Below are positions 20,099 to 29,689 of a DNA stretch of 64,000 bases, in pieces. The stretch covers positions 315,274 through 379,273 of the forward strand of contig NMRB01000399.1 in NCBI GenBank assembly GCA_002633025.1, given 5' to 3'. The DNA is from Notospermus geniculatus. Taxonomy: Eukaryota > Nemertea > Pilidiophora > Heteronemertea > Lineidae. Numbering within the stretch: position 1 is the first letter of the stretch; every line of letters begins with the position of its first letter. The notes under the pieces are model-generated. The model did not search any database and was not told where the DNA came from. It was given only the letters and a program-made list of their open reading frames with translations. A program made the translations under genes and the position numbers.

Positions 20099-20548
20099 AC
20101 AGGTGGCCCGAACTTTGTCACAAATTAGGGTAAATTGTGACCCTCCGCTACAAAACCGGTGTAAAGTCGCTCAGAATATGAGCCTAAACGTACTGGCATG
20201 ACACCAGGAGATAACGATAGAGACATGATCACTCAGACCTCACAACAGACACGCAGACAATACTGAATTTGACAATACATTGGTCCGAACTTGTCAACCT
20301 GAAAGTGACTTCTGATTGGTTTTGTAGTGGCGGTTTACGTTTGTCAGTTTCGGTGTTGTCTGTCTATTGTGAAGTCTGAGTGGTCCTGTCTGTATCTAAT
20401 CTCCTGGTGTCATGCCAGTGCGTTTATGCTCATGTTCCACGCGACTTTACACTGGTTTTGTGGCGTAGGGTCACAAATGTATGTAGTTGGACTATTACCC
20501 CTAGCGTACATTTTACCCTAATTTGTGATAAAGCGCGGGCCGCCTGTG
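20099..20548. mobile_element. Palindromic element, about 450 bp
   Basis: The left arm (ggtggcccgaactttgtcac, aaattagggtaaa, 'gacaccaggagata') is the inverse of the right arm ('atctcctggtgtcatg', tttaccctaatttgtgataa, gcgggccgcc). The two halves have drifted. Non-coding. Confidence 0.6.
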
Positions 20549-21064
20549 CCTGTGTTCAGGGATAACCGAAGGATCTCCTAAATTAGAGAGGTTGCGCAGC
20601 TTAATTATGACCACACCACCACTCAGTGGAGTGGTCAGTATTGTTTTCGCAGGGCGCAAAATTTTCTCTACCACTTTTTCTTTCCTCCACGTTTTCGGTC
20701 AAACTAGGGCATGCACGTCAAATCTGACTTGCTCAGTCTAAATATCCAATTGTCTCCTCGCGATGAAAAGATTCCTGTGCACTTTCATTCAATTTTGACT
20801 GAGATAATGAACCTTTTCAGCTAAATGAATCGGGATCGCCGTAATCTATAAATAGAATCGGAGTCTATAAATAGAACCGTGCGTGGAAACATAGCACGAC
20901 GTCGTGCCTGTACATGCCTGTACGTCGTGCCTGCACACGCGCCACGAAGACTGCTTGCTTGCATGACGACAATTCCGATCGCTTTATTTCCTCATGGAGA
21001 TCTTCAAAACCACAGCGCCTTTATTGTATATCGGCGTCGTTGTATGCAAGCAGTCTTCGTGGCG

Positions 21065-21320
21065 CGTACAGAAAGAGGTTGGCGAATCGATCAGAGCGTT
21101 GTGGGTTCGAATTTCGGTGCCATCGCAGATTATTTTTGGTTTTTTCTCATTTGGCAGAGTGCTGAGATCTTTACTGTCCAAGAGCGTGGCGGCAAGTGAA
21201 ACCAACTGTGACCGTCCGAGAGGGTGTATCGTTTTCAGAGGTAGTTTGGAAGTGCCTTGTGGCTGTTCGTAATTTCTACCTCTGCCGTTTGGGGTTTATG
21301 TCTATTAAGTTCAGCTTTAA
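21065..21320. mobile_element. Right-half copy of chain element C
   Basis: Matches 6440-6681 plus 7203-7222 at roughly 90%, including GGTTGGCGAATCGATCA, the B-box-like GGGTTCGAATTTC and the terminal AAGTTCAGCTTTAA. Its left side is replaced by a different short inverted repeat (about 20900-21062). Confidence 0.7.
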
Positions 21321-21370
21321 CAACAACTATCCCCTTCATCAATCATGCTGTATTCGCGGTTCACCGTTAA

Positions 21371-21580
21371 AGGACCACAGTATTGCTTCCCAATCCTGCG
21401 TTACACCTACCCGCGTTAAGGGAGACCTCTATTGACGACTTGGTAAACAACGCATGCTACTACGTGCATTGTAGTGTAATCATATATTCTCCAACACTGG
21501 GGCGAAAGGCTTAACTACATTATTGGAGAACGGGTACGGTGGCGCCGGCTGTCAACAGAAAGTGGCAATACCGTGGTGCT
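21371..21580. mobile_element. TTAA-flanked MITE 'AGGACCACAGTATTGC', copy 2
   Basis: TTAA occurs at 21367-21370 and 21581-21584. Termini AGGACCACAGTATTGC and GCAATACCGTGGTGCT. Shorter than copy 1 at 13184 by an internal deletion. Confidence 0.78.
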
Positions 21581-21584
21581 TTAA

Positions 21585-22678
21585 GTTAGTTATTAAGGAC
21601 CACTGACTTTGCTTCACAAAAATGGCTCTGGAGGTAAACTACAGGGTCTTGGTCTTATTTTCCTTCTAGAAAGATTCTCTATCCATTCATACCAGTGGTT
21701 TGGGACTGAGGGTGGTGGAAGTATGCTTGTCCGTTTTTTGGACCACCCTGTATAAGTTTTGGACCACCCTTTAATGCTTTAGCGAGAACTGCACGAAGAG
21801 TGAAGAAAAAAATCAACCTCTAGACTATATCAAACCACACACTGACATGTATTGGATTTCTGTCCCCGAAATATTTGCATGCATGTCACGCGTTCGACTC
21901 AGTAGATGCACTCAAAATGGTTTTGCATTGTCACGACAGGTAGCGCTCCTACCTTGCACTGACCTGTCACCGCGCGCGCAACGCGTCATGGGAAATATTG
22001 GGACTACTTGTTGCATTTTCAAGATGGCGGGAATTCCTCGCTTCGGTTTTATAAATTGCAGAATCTCGTCAAATAGGCCTACCTAGGATGTCTCCGTGTG
22101 TGGGTATCGCATTATCCGTCATGATTATGACATACATAGGCCTATTTTGTGTGAGATATGCTGTACATGTCATGTTAGCCACTGGCAGCTAGTTGGTGCG
22201 TCGTCACATACGTTTACACTACGTTACAGCACAGTGACAGTTTGCTGCCGAGGTGAAAACCCAAATAGCATCCTTTTCTTCTCAACAATGTCATGTCTGT
22301 GACAATTTCTCATCAGAAATGACAAATCCGTCAATTATTGGCAAAGTCTGCAAGAAATAAGCCTCATATCGCTATTTTCTTAGGATTTACATTCGTGGCG
22401 TAGTAGATCACGTGATTACCGAGTTGAGGCGGTGATGTGTCCGCGTATTACTTTTTACGCCAAATTCCGCGTGATGCGGCTCGTGCGGACACAGGTTGGT
22501 GCGTCCATAACGCCGCCTAGCGCCGACCTGTGAAACACAATGAATGGTTTTGTAGTGACACCAGGCAGTCAGATGATTTCTCGGTTGCCACCGCAGCGAC
22601 TCTCTCATGCAAGTAGAAAGCTCAAAGACGAGGTAACCAAGTCTAATGCATGCTGAGGTTCCCACGTCTTTTATTATA
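21585..22678. other. Intergenic, no gene seen
   Basis: No supported gene. Contains 'aagatggcggg' (22021) and two TAGGCCTA sites. The 106-codon minus-strand frame at 22408 shows no protein-like features. Confidence 0.35.
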
Positions 22679-23098
22679 ATAGCAAATGCGCTCTGTATAT
22701 TCGCACATGCTTCATCATCAGTGTGCACTTTTCATTGTACAGTATTGCGTATGTACCTGGGGCAGTAGGCCTAATCAACAGCCCCGAGGAGGCTGTAATT
22801 GACTCGGAAACATGATCGACAAGAGGAGTATGTCCTCGGTTTATTAGACTACAACGGACGGATTCGGTGTATATTTGTTGTTTTTGCTTGTCAACACTTT
22901 GAAAGCAGAAAATCGCTCGATAGTATCGACTCCACACTGAATACAAACATGTAATTTGTGTGCGGCTTTTTGCTCTGAGCAGTCCATCACTCACTATTTT
23001 GGATTCTCCTGCCTGGAGAGCCTATCCAGAGACTACGGCGGACACTTCGCGAAGTCGTAGAATGATCATTATTGGTAAGGGCATGCAGTTTTGACTAA

Positions 23099-23219
23099 GG
23101 GCCGTATTCTAGAAGCTTCCTTAAGTGTAAGGTCGACCTTTAATCTTTTGTATTCTACCCTGCAAACAATAGCTAAAGGTTGACCTTACACTTTAGGAAG
23201 CTTCTAGAATACGGCCCTA
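23099..23219. mobile_element. Palindromic MITE 'GTATTCTAGAAGCTTCC' (copy A side)
   Basis: Complete palindrome: GGGCCGTATTCTAGAAGC at the left pairs with GCTTCTAGAATACGGCCC at the right, same family as 4227-4346. It lies about 60 bp upstream of the GPCR start codon in copy A. Confidence 0.8.
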
Positions 23220-23279
23220 TGATTTATATGGTACACATTGAATACCATTGTCCTCTAACCCCTTCATAGTTCGACAATT

Positions 23280-23449
23280 ATGGCCAATCTCGTAACGGCG
23301 AACAATACTGCGGAACAAAGTCTCTATACTCTGAGACGACTGCTACCATATAACATCTGGGAAGCCAATGTAGCATGGTTTATTGTGGCATACATTGGCC
23401 CGGTAATAATTGCATTTGGTACAGTTTTTAATTTCCTGACGATGTTGGT
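23280..23449 (+). pseudogene. Truncated duplicate of the peptide-type GPCR 5' end
   Basis: It encodes the first 56 residues or so of the receptor at 24005 (same start MANLVTANNTAEQ through TM1, ending GTVFNFLTML). It then breaks at the N at 23450 and runs into unrelated sequence. It lacks TM2-TM7, so it cannot make a receptor. Its sequence is essentially identical to the full gene, so it is very young or an assembly artefact. Confidence 0.75.
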
Positions 23450-23836
23450 NGTTTTTTTTTGGCCCACCCGATATAGCAAATGCGCTCTGTATATTCGCAC
23501 ATGCTTCATCATCAGTGTGCACTTTTCATGTACAGTATTGCGTATGTATTTGGGGCAGTAGGCCTAATCAACAGCCCCGAGGAGGCTGTAATTGACTCGG
23601 AAACATGATCGACAAGAGGAGTAATTGTCCTCGGTTTATTAGACTACAACGGACGGATTCGGTGTATATTTTTTGTTTTTGCTTGTCAACACTTTGAAAG
23701 CAGAAAATCGCTCGATAGTATCGACTCCACACTGAATACAAACATGTAATTTGTGTGCGGCTTTTTGCTCTGAGCAGTCCATCACTCACTATTTTGGATT
23801 CTCCTGCCTGGAGAGCCTATCCAGAGACTACGGCGG

Positions 23837-23942
23837 GAAGCTTCCTTAAGTGTAAGGTCGACCTTTAATCTTTTGTATTCTACCCTGCAAACAATAGCTA
23901 AAGGTTGACCTTACACTTTAGGAAGCTTCTAGAATACGGCCC
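23837..23942. mobile_element. Palindromic MITE (copy B side), 5' end missing
   Basis: Same MITE as 23099-23219, but its first ~12 bases and the preceding ~65 bp are absent, so the left arm begins at GAAGCTTCCTTAAG. Confidence 0.75.
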
Positions 23943-24004
23943 TATGATTTATATGGTACACATTGAATACCATTGTCCTCTAACCCCTTCATAGTTCGAC
24001 AATT

Positions 24005-25045
24005 ATGGCCAATCTCGTAACGGCGAACAATACTGCGGAACAAAGTCTCTATACTCTGAGACGACTGCTACCATATAACATCTGGGAAGCCAATGTAGCA
24101 TGGTTTATTGTGGCATACATTGGCCCGGTAATAATTGCATTTGGTACAGTTTTTAATTTCCTGACGATGTTGGTGGTATCTAGTGGAAACATAGGTAGCA
24201 TCTCCACCCGTATCCTCCTGATGACTCTCGCTGTTACTGATCTAGCCGTCCTCTACGTTGGCGGTCTTGAATTGGTTCTTGATGTTGCGTACGGAATCCT
24301 GGTACGGATGCAATCGAATTTCATGTGTAAAGCCAATTTTTTTCTGACGGAATTCACCATGATGTTCTCGTCATGGTGCATCCTCCTGCTAACATTGGAG
24401 AGGTTGATATGTGTGTTGTTTCCTTTAAAGGCCCGATTTATCTTCTCAAAGAGGTTCGTATATATCGTTCTGGCTGGTGTGTTCCTTTTTATCTTTTCAC
24501 TGAATTTTCACCACCTTATATACTTCAAAATGTATGAAGGTTATGGAGTTTGTGGTATTTCCTCCGACGATTTTCCATATTATTTTGCATTTTTTTTTAA
24601 CGAATGGGCCATTATAAATCTTGTAACATACGCCGGTATACCCTTTACTGGTATCACAATTTGCAACATCTTCATAGTTTCAGCACTAATTATCAACAAA
24701 AGAAAAAGACGAGCCATGTTGGACGAGCAGGCCAAGAAAGATTCTAATCTGGGAAGTGTTACCACGATGTTAGTCGTCGTTAGCATCGCCTTCATCATTC
24801 TCGCATTGCCGAACCAGATTTATTTTTTACTTGAACCTATCTATTTCCCCGATATATACTACGCACTCGTCTTTGAGTATGATACAGCAAAGCATTTAGC
24901 CCTCGCTTACCTCCTTCAATATTCAACCAGAGCCATGACAAATTTAAATCACGCTATCAATTTCCTTCTCTATTGTATCAGCGGGGCAAAATTCCGAGCT
25001 GTATTTGTTCAACGAATGAAGCAATTAATTGGAAGGGAAAGGTAA
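24005..25045 (+). CDS. Divergent class A (peptide-type) GPCR
   Basis: Intronless, 346 residues, seven hydrophobic segments. One N-glycosylation sequon (N8). Landmarks: N51 (1.50), D79 (2.50) in LAVTDLAV, C108 (3.25) with C183 in loop 2, ERL 132-134 in place of DRY, P213 (5.50), LALP 266-269 where CWxP is expected (Trp toggle absent), and NFLLY 319-323 in place of NPxxY. The third loop is short and basic (NKRKRRAM). The LERLICVLFPLKA block resembles FMRFamide/neuropeptide-type orphan receptors expanded in marine invertebrates; the ligand is unknown. The ATG is preceded by the same 5' flank as the truncated copy at 23280. A decayed LINE starts about 130 bp after the stop. I am confident it is a GPCR, but only loosely confident of the subfamily. 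Confidence 0.88.
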   Translation: MANLVTANNTAEQSLYTLRRLLPYNIWEANVAWFIVAYIGPVIIAFGTVFNFLTMLVVSSGNIGSISTRILLMTLAVTDLAVLYVGGLELVLDVAYGILVRMQSNFMCKANFFLTEFTMMFSSWCILLLTLERLICVLFPLKARFIFSKRFVYIVLAGVFLFIFSLNFHHLIYFKMYEGYGVCGISSDDFPYYFAFFFNEWAIINLVTYAGIPFTGITICNIFIVSALIINKRKRRAMLDEQAKKDSNLGSVTTMLVVVSIAFIILALPNQIYFLLEPIYFPDIYYALVFEYDTAKHLALAYLLQYSTRAMTNLNHAINFLLYCISGAKFRAVFVQRMKQLIGRER

Positions 25046-25149
25046 CTTTTTCACACACTTGAAAAAATCTCTGTCTCCCCTCGGCCAGTGACCTACGTCG
25101 ACGTATGTTCCAACGCGACGAAGTCAATTTCCATCCGTTGGGTTGCCAA

Positions 25150-26136
25150 TTAATTGTGGAGGATCGAGAAGAATTGACCGTTGACTGCCGTAAGATGTTT
25201 GTTAAATGTTGCCTCGTCAGAAGCCCGTCTTATAAGCTTGAAGTTTAATCCTGAGATGTGTCAGCTATTATATTTTGAATGTCATAGAGAGTTAGGTCGT
25301 CCTAGGGAAAGAATTTTATTTGAAGGTGTCGTGGTAGAGGAACAAGATAGTGCGGTCCATTTGGGAAATATCATTGGTGTAAACAGTTAAAGATTATTCA
25401 AAATGCGGTATCTGACTTTAACAGAAGGGCTAACGTCGTTTTAGCAAGGTTTAAACATTGCAACGTCCCGACCAAATTGAAGTTAATCGAGAGTTTTTGT
25501 ATGTCTTTTTATGGTTCTCAGCTTTGGGATCTGGGAAGGAAGGAGATGGACTCAATGTATGTTGCCTGGCGGAAGGTAATGAGACGAGTTCTTGGTGTCC
25601 ATCCTCAAACCCACAGTAGATTCATACCAATAATTGCTGAATGTCAACCATTAGATATAATTCTACACAATAGATTTATCAAATTCCCCACCAGGGCATG
25701 GAACTCGGCTGATTCCTTCGTAGCTCTAGCTGCAAAGCTGTCAATGAATGGTAGTCGTTCCGCTTGCAGTAACTCGTTAAGCTTCATCTCTTTTACATAT
25801 AACATTCCGCGACTCGAAATCCCTAAATCTTCTTATGTGCGCCGCTACATGTATACCGCAGCCGAAAAACGGACTGTTGATCAGATCAAAGATTTTATCC
25901 AACTCAGGGACAATAATGATGATGAAGCAGAAAACATTCAAGAGATCATAGATTTTCTATGTACTTCATGATTGACCCTGCCTAACCTTTCTCTATACTC
26001 TTGTAGCTTAGTCTCTGCATTTCGGGGGGGGGGTGCACTCCTTTTTGTTTGTTCTGCTCTTCTTTTGTACTAATTTTTGAATGTGATGGTATATCTCTGT
26101 GTATAACATTCACGAAATAAATATATATATATATAT
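25150..26136 (+). mobile_element. Non-LTR retrotransposon (LINE) 3' fragment, frameshifted
   Basis: A first frame (25181-25390) carries reverse-transcriptase-like LISLKFNPEMCQLLYF and, further on, DSAVHLGNIIGV. A second frame (25477-25971) carries SFYGSQLWDL, YVAWRKVMRRVLGVHPQTHS and the C-terminal helix IKDFIQLRDNNDDEAENI, typical of the region just after the RT domain in CR1/L2-like LINEs. The frames are broken relative to each other at about 25390-25470. The tail after 26100 is AATAAA plus (TA)n. It is 5'-truncated and inactive. Confidence 0.72.
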
Positions 26137-26179
26137 TATCCCAATGCCTGTGAAAACCGCTCCGCTCGCCGCACGACGC

Positions 26180-27205
26180 GGCGGAATCCGCTATAGTGGA
26201 AACGGGCCTTACGAAAGGCCTCTTTCCACTTTTTCTGCATTGCATTTCCCCTGCGATTTACCGCGACGGATCCCGCAGTGGTGGAAATTACGGGAAGGGA
26301 CAGCCTAAAGGTCCTTGCACACCAAAAACGCGCGTTGAACGCCGCGGAAAACGCCGCGGTTTCCGTCCACAGACAGTGACAGGGGTCAACCTCCCGCGTG
26401 AAACGCTGCGGGAGACGTGCATTTTTCGGGGCAAGCACACTGGATGACTACAAAAGTTGTTTCGGGCGGCGACGCGGCGGCGAGCGCGCGTCATTTTTTT
26501 GCCGCGCGTCTTTGGTGTGACCCATTTATTGAAAATCCATTGAACTTATTTTCGCGGCGGTGAACGCGCGTCGTTTTTCGCCGTTGCGGCTGGCGGCGCG
26601 GTTTTGGTGTGAAGGGGCCTAAAGGTCCTTGCACACCAAAAACGCGCGTTGAACGTCACGGAAAACGCCGCGGTTTCCGCCCACATACAGGGGCCACACC
26701 TCCCGCGTGAAATGCTGCGGGAGGCGTGCATTTTTCGGGGCAAGCACACTGGAAAACTACAAAAGTTATTTCGGGGGACAACGCGGCGGCGAGCGCGCGT
26801 CTTTTTTTGCCGCGCGTCTTTGGTGTGACCCATTTATTGAAAATCAATTGAACTTATTTTCCCGGCGGTGAACGCGCGTCGTTTTTCGCCGCCCGCGGCA
26901 CGCCTTTGGTGTGAAGGGGCCTTTAAAGGCCCGTTTCCACAGAAGCGGTAGCGTGAGCGTTTTTACGCTTTGCCCATTGTTTGTAAGCAGAGCGGCGGAA
27001 AATAACAAAAGATTTGACGCATCACGCAGCGTGAAACGCGTCTGTGGAAACGAGCCTTTAGGCTGCGTTTTGCTGACACGCGGAATGCGGTATAGGGACG
27101 CGGAAACCCTGGCGGAAAAATATGTTGTATGGGAAAATGCATTGCATTTTCTGCTTCCGCGTTCCGCAATCCGCATTCCGCGTGTCAGCTAAATGCAGCT
27201 TAAGG
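26180..27205. mobile_element. Chain of abutting TTAA-class MITEs, GC-rich
   Basis: Two copies of one family lie in direct tandem, about 26306-26620 and 26621-26924 (AAAGGTCCTTGCACACC ... GGTGTGAAGGGGCCT). Next come 26930-27055 (AGGCCCGTTTCCACAG / CTGTGGAAACGAGCCT) and 27059-27204 (GCTGACACGCGGAATGCGG, the family also at 18934-19215) ending at TTAA. A partial member with GTGGAAACGGGCCTTA opens the chain at about 26195. All ORFs in this stretch are shadows of GC-rich palindromes. Confidence 0.65.
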
Positions 27206-27267
27206 CATACGATGCTATGTGAATGTGTTTCTGGAATACATGGTGGATCTGCTGCTGGATAGATCTG

Positions 27268-27388
27268 GGCCTATATTCATAAAACCTTGTTTATAGCTTA
27301 GTTGGTTGCTAGTTGTGTGCTTTTGCCTGTACAAACTGGACACATTAAGTAACTAAGCCAAGCAAGATTTATGAATATGGACCCAGTA
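27268..27388. mobile_element. Palindromic MITE 'GGGCCTATATTCATAAA'
   Basis: GGGCCTATATTCATAAAACC at the left pairs with TTTATGAATATGGACCC at the right, with paired 'cttagttggttgct / agtaactaag' inside. Probably related to 58590-58700 (ATTTATAAAAGCTAGC / GCTAACTTTTATGAAT). Confidence 0.65.
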
Positions 27389-28082
27389 CTCGTCATGTTG
27401 AGGAAAAGGAGACTAGTGGTGTCACTCAGGAACAGCTAAACATCCTGAGAGACGCCATACGCTGACTATGAATCAACCTTGTTAAGACCGCCACCACCTC
27501 ACAGGTAGCGGTCTTCATTGGTTTCACTCAATTTTGTTCACGAAGTGACGTTATTTTCGCACCAGATCACTTCTTGTCACAAGGGTTTATTCAGTTAATA
27601 TTGCACCAACTGGCACGAAATTTCACTATTAAGTGTAACGTAACGCCAAGTAGTGTCTCGTATAGTAGAATTTACATATCATTTGCGTTTTTTTTCCGAG
27701 AAATCGACACTTTTGTTTGGGGCACGATTGTGATGTATGAAGAATGTATAGAGCAGCATAAAATTGTTATTTTGTGTACAAAATAACGAGGGCATGCAAA
27801 AAAATCATAAGAATTTACCACCATACAACGATGTGTAGGCCTATCAAGATCTCCTTCTCTACTTATTTTCAACCGTATGTAAGCCTTCATCACCGAGAAA
27901 TAAGCAGATAAGTTCAGAATTGCCCCGCAGCAGACGAGTCAGGTCGCCATTGTTAATAACCGACGTATAAAGAGAGACGATATGTACACATATAATGCAC
28001 GAATGTTTAGGTAGTCTTCTTGGTACTGAAATAATGGGATGCCTTATTATGGATGAGTTGATAATTGGGGTCAGTGTTGATG
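27389..28082. other. Intergenic, no gene seen
   Basis: A short hairpin (27490-27515, accgccaccacctcacaggtagcggtc) is present; no coding region is supported. Confidence 0.35.
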
Positions 28083-28090
28083 GTGAATAT

Positions 28091-28188
28091 TACACTCCTC
28101 TCGCAGTGTTTTGCTTCGCTCCGTACCTACGCTTCACAAACGAAGCGTAGGTAACGGAGCGAAGCAAAACACTGCGAGAGGAGTGTAG
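28091..28188. mobile_element. 98-bp near-perfect hairpin element with 8-bp TSD
   Basis: The left arm 28091-28135 and right arm 28142-28187 are complementary with a single one-base bulge; the loop is about 6 bases. It is flanked on both sides by an exact GTGAATAT (28083-28090 and 28189-28196). An 8-bp duplication fits hAT-type integration. Transcripts would form a 45-bp duplex. Confidence 0.8.
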
Positions 28189-28249
28189 GTGAATATAGGC
28201 CATCGCCGCATTTCAATCAGTATGACGAGACATTCGCTGATGCTGGGGC

Positions 28250-28332
28250 GAGCCCGGTAACTCAGCGGGTTCAGTGTTGCGGCTATTAGTGGTTGTCTAT
28301 GGTGATGGGTTCGAGCCTGGGTAGTGAAAGAA
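28250..28332 (+). repeat. tRNA-like sequence (SINE head or tRNA pseudogene)
   Basis: It has an A-box-like GTAACTCAGCGGG and a B-box GGGTTCGAGCC spaced as in a class II (long variable arm) tRNA, with partial acceptor pairing GCCCGG / CTGGGT. The anticodon arm is not convincing, and it is followed by a poly-T-like tract, an N and poly-C. Not called as a functional tRNA. Confidence 0.4.
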
Positions 28333-29689
28333 ATTTTTTCTCCANCCCCCCCCCCCCCCCAGCAACTGCACACTCTCATGACCTGAAAGTCACTTCGTGA
28401 ACCCTGTCGCCACCAGGCTTCTCTCTCTCTCTCTCTCTCGCTCTCTCTCCATCCACTGTCTGTGGTTTCAGCAGGATAACTCAAGATATACGCCGTGTAT
28501 CGCGACAAAACTTTCAGGAATTGTAGATACGCATGTTACACAGAACCCTTTTGATTTTTCGGGTCATCCGCCAACAATGAAGTGTTTATTGTCTATCGCA
28601 TGTGCATGATGTGCCTTTGCATATCGCAGTCAAGAACCCATGACGTCGCGCCGAGCAACGCAGCGTCACCACGACGTCGAGCAGCGTCACTCGCGGCAGC
28701 CACGGTACAATCGCTCGCAATGCCGACCTGCCGGTTCCCCATTTCATGATTTGGCCCGGTGCCATCATGTAGGCCTACATGTTGTTGATAAGTACTGGAT
28801 AAAGCTCCTCCAACATTGCCTCTCGAGCAGTAACATAAGCATAAAGCAGTACACGAAAGAAACTTTGTTTCCTGTCCTCTTCATGCTGAAAGTGTCCCAG
28901 GACTCCAAAGAAGAGTAAGTCCGGGGACCTCCAACATGTCCAAGTAAGTCCGGCGACATTGATCTCTTGGTATTACTATTATAGTATTGTCCCCACGCCA
29001 GGAGTTGACTTTGATTCCTTTGGTGGTCGTACGTCATGACTGAAGGGTTGAAGTCAGCTCATTATAATGAGGGGGGAAATTAATTGCACTTAACTTGCAA
29101 TGCATTGACCTCAATCATCAACAGCCCTTTAACATGCTCTAGGGAAACCACTGCTATTTTGTAAGTGACATTGATAATTCTTTTACGTGTAATGTGAACT
29201 TACACGTATTCACACCTTTCGTTACATGAATAAAAAAATGCAAATGACACGGTTTATTTAATTAGAGGCCTTTGGTAAACAGCTGACAATTTGCTTTAAA
29301 TTCGTTGCGGCTGATGATGAATTCAAGCCGCAATGATATTCAATATTTATATTATGATTGTGACTGAGCAAACTAGTGTGTTCTGGGTTAATCCATTTAC
29401 TGTTGTATTAGGGCCTCTGAGGAGACGTTACTTATAAACATGTCTCCATCCTCTTCAGTTCAATTCCAAGTAGAGTGGATGAGGCTGCCTCTAACTATGG
29501 AATGGTGACAGCAATAATATGGGTTTGTGATTCATCATTACCATGTCTTGGAGGCGAATTCTATGCACCTCGAATTTGTTTGTTTTCTCAGATCATCAGA
29601 GCCGTTAACGTTGATTCAGAGTTCACGTATTAGCGATATTAATTGCACGATACAGCTGTGGAGAAATTAATTTCCTATCAGAATTCACT
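28333..29689. other. Intergenic / upstream of MPV17L2-like gene
   Basis: Contains a (CT)n microsatellite at about 28421-28450 and a TAGGCCTA site. The 92-codon frame at 28640-28918 shows no recognisable domain. The 5' UTR of the following gene probably lies in the last part. Confidence 0.35.

Larger units (their letters stand above)
22679..23449 (+). repeat. Upstream duplicate (copy A) of the GPCR 5' region
   Basis: This segment matches 23473-24176 almost identically, apart from small indels and about 75 bp present only here (23037-23110). It stops at an N (23450) placed 9 bases past the last codon it shares with the complete gene. It is either a true tandem duplication or two haplotypes placed in series by the assembler. 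Confidence 0.85.

Noticed and set aside
24580-24798. Antisense frame within the GPCR
   Set aside because: Shadow of the real receptor coding sequence.
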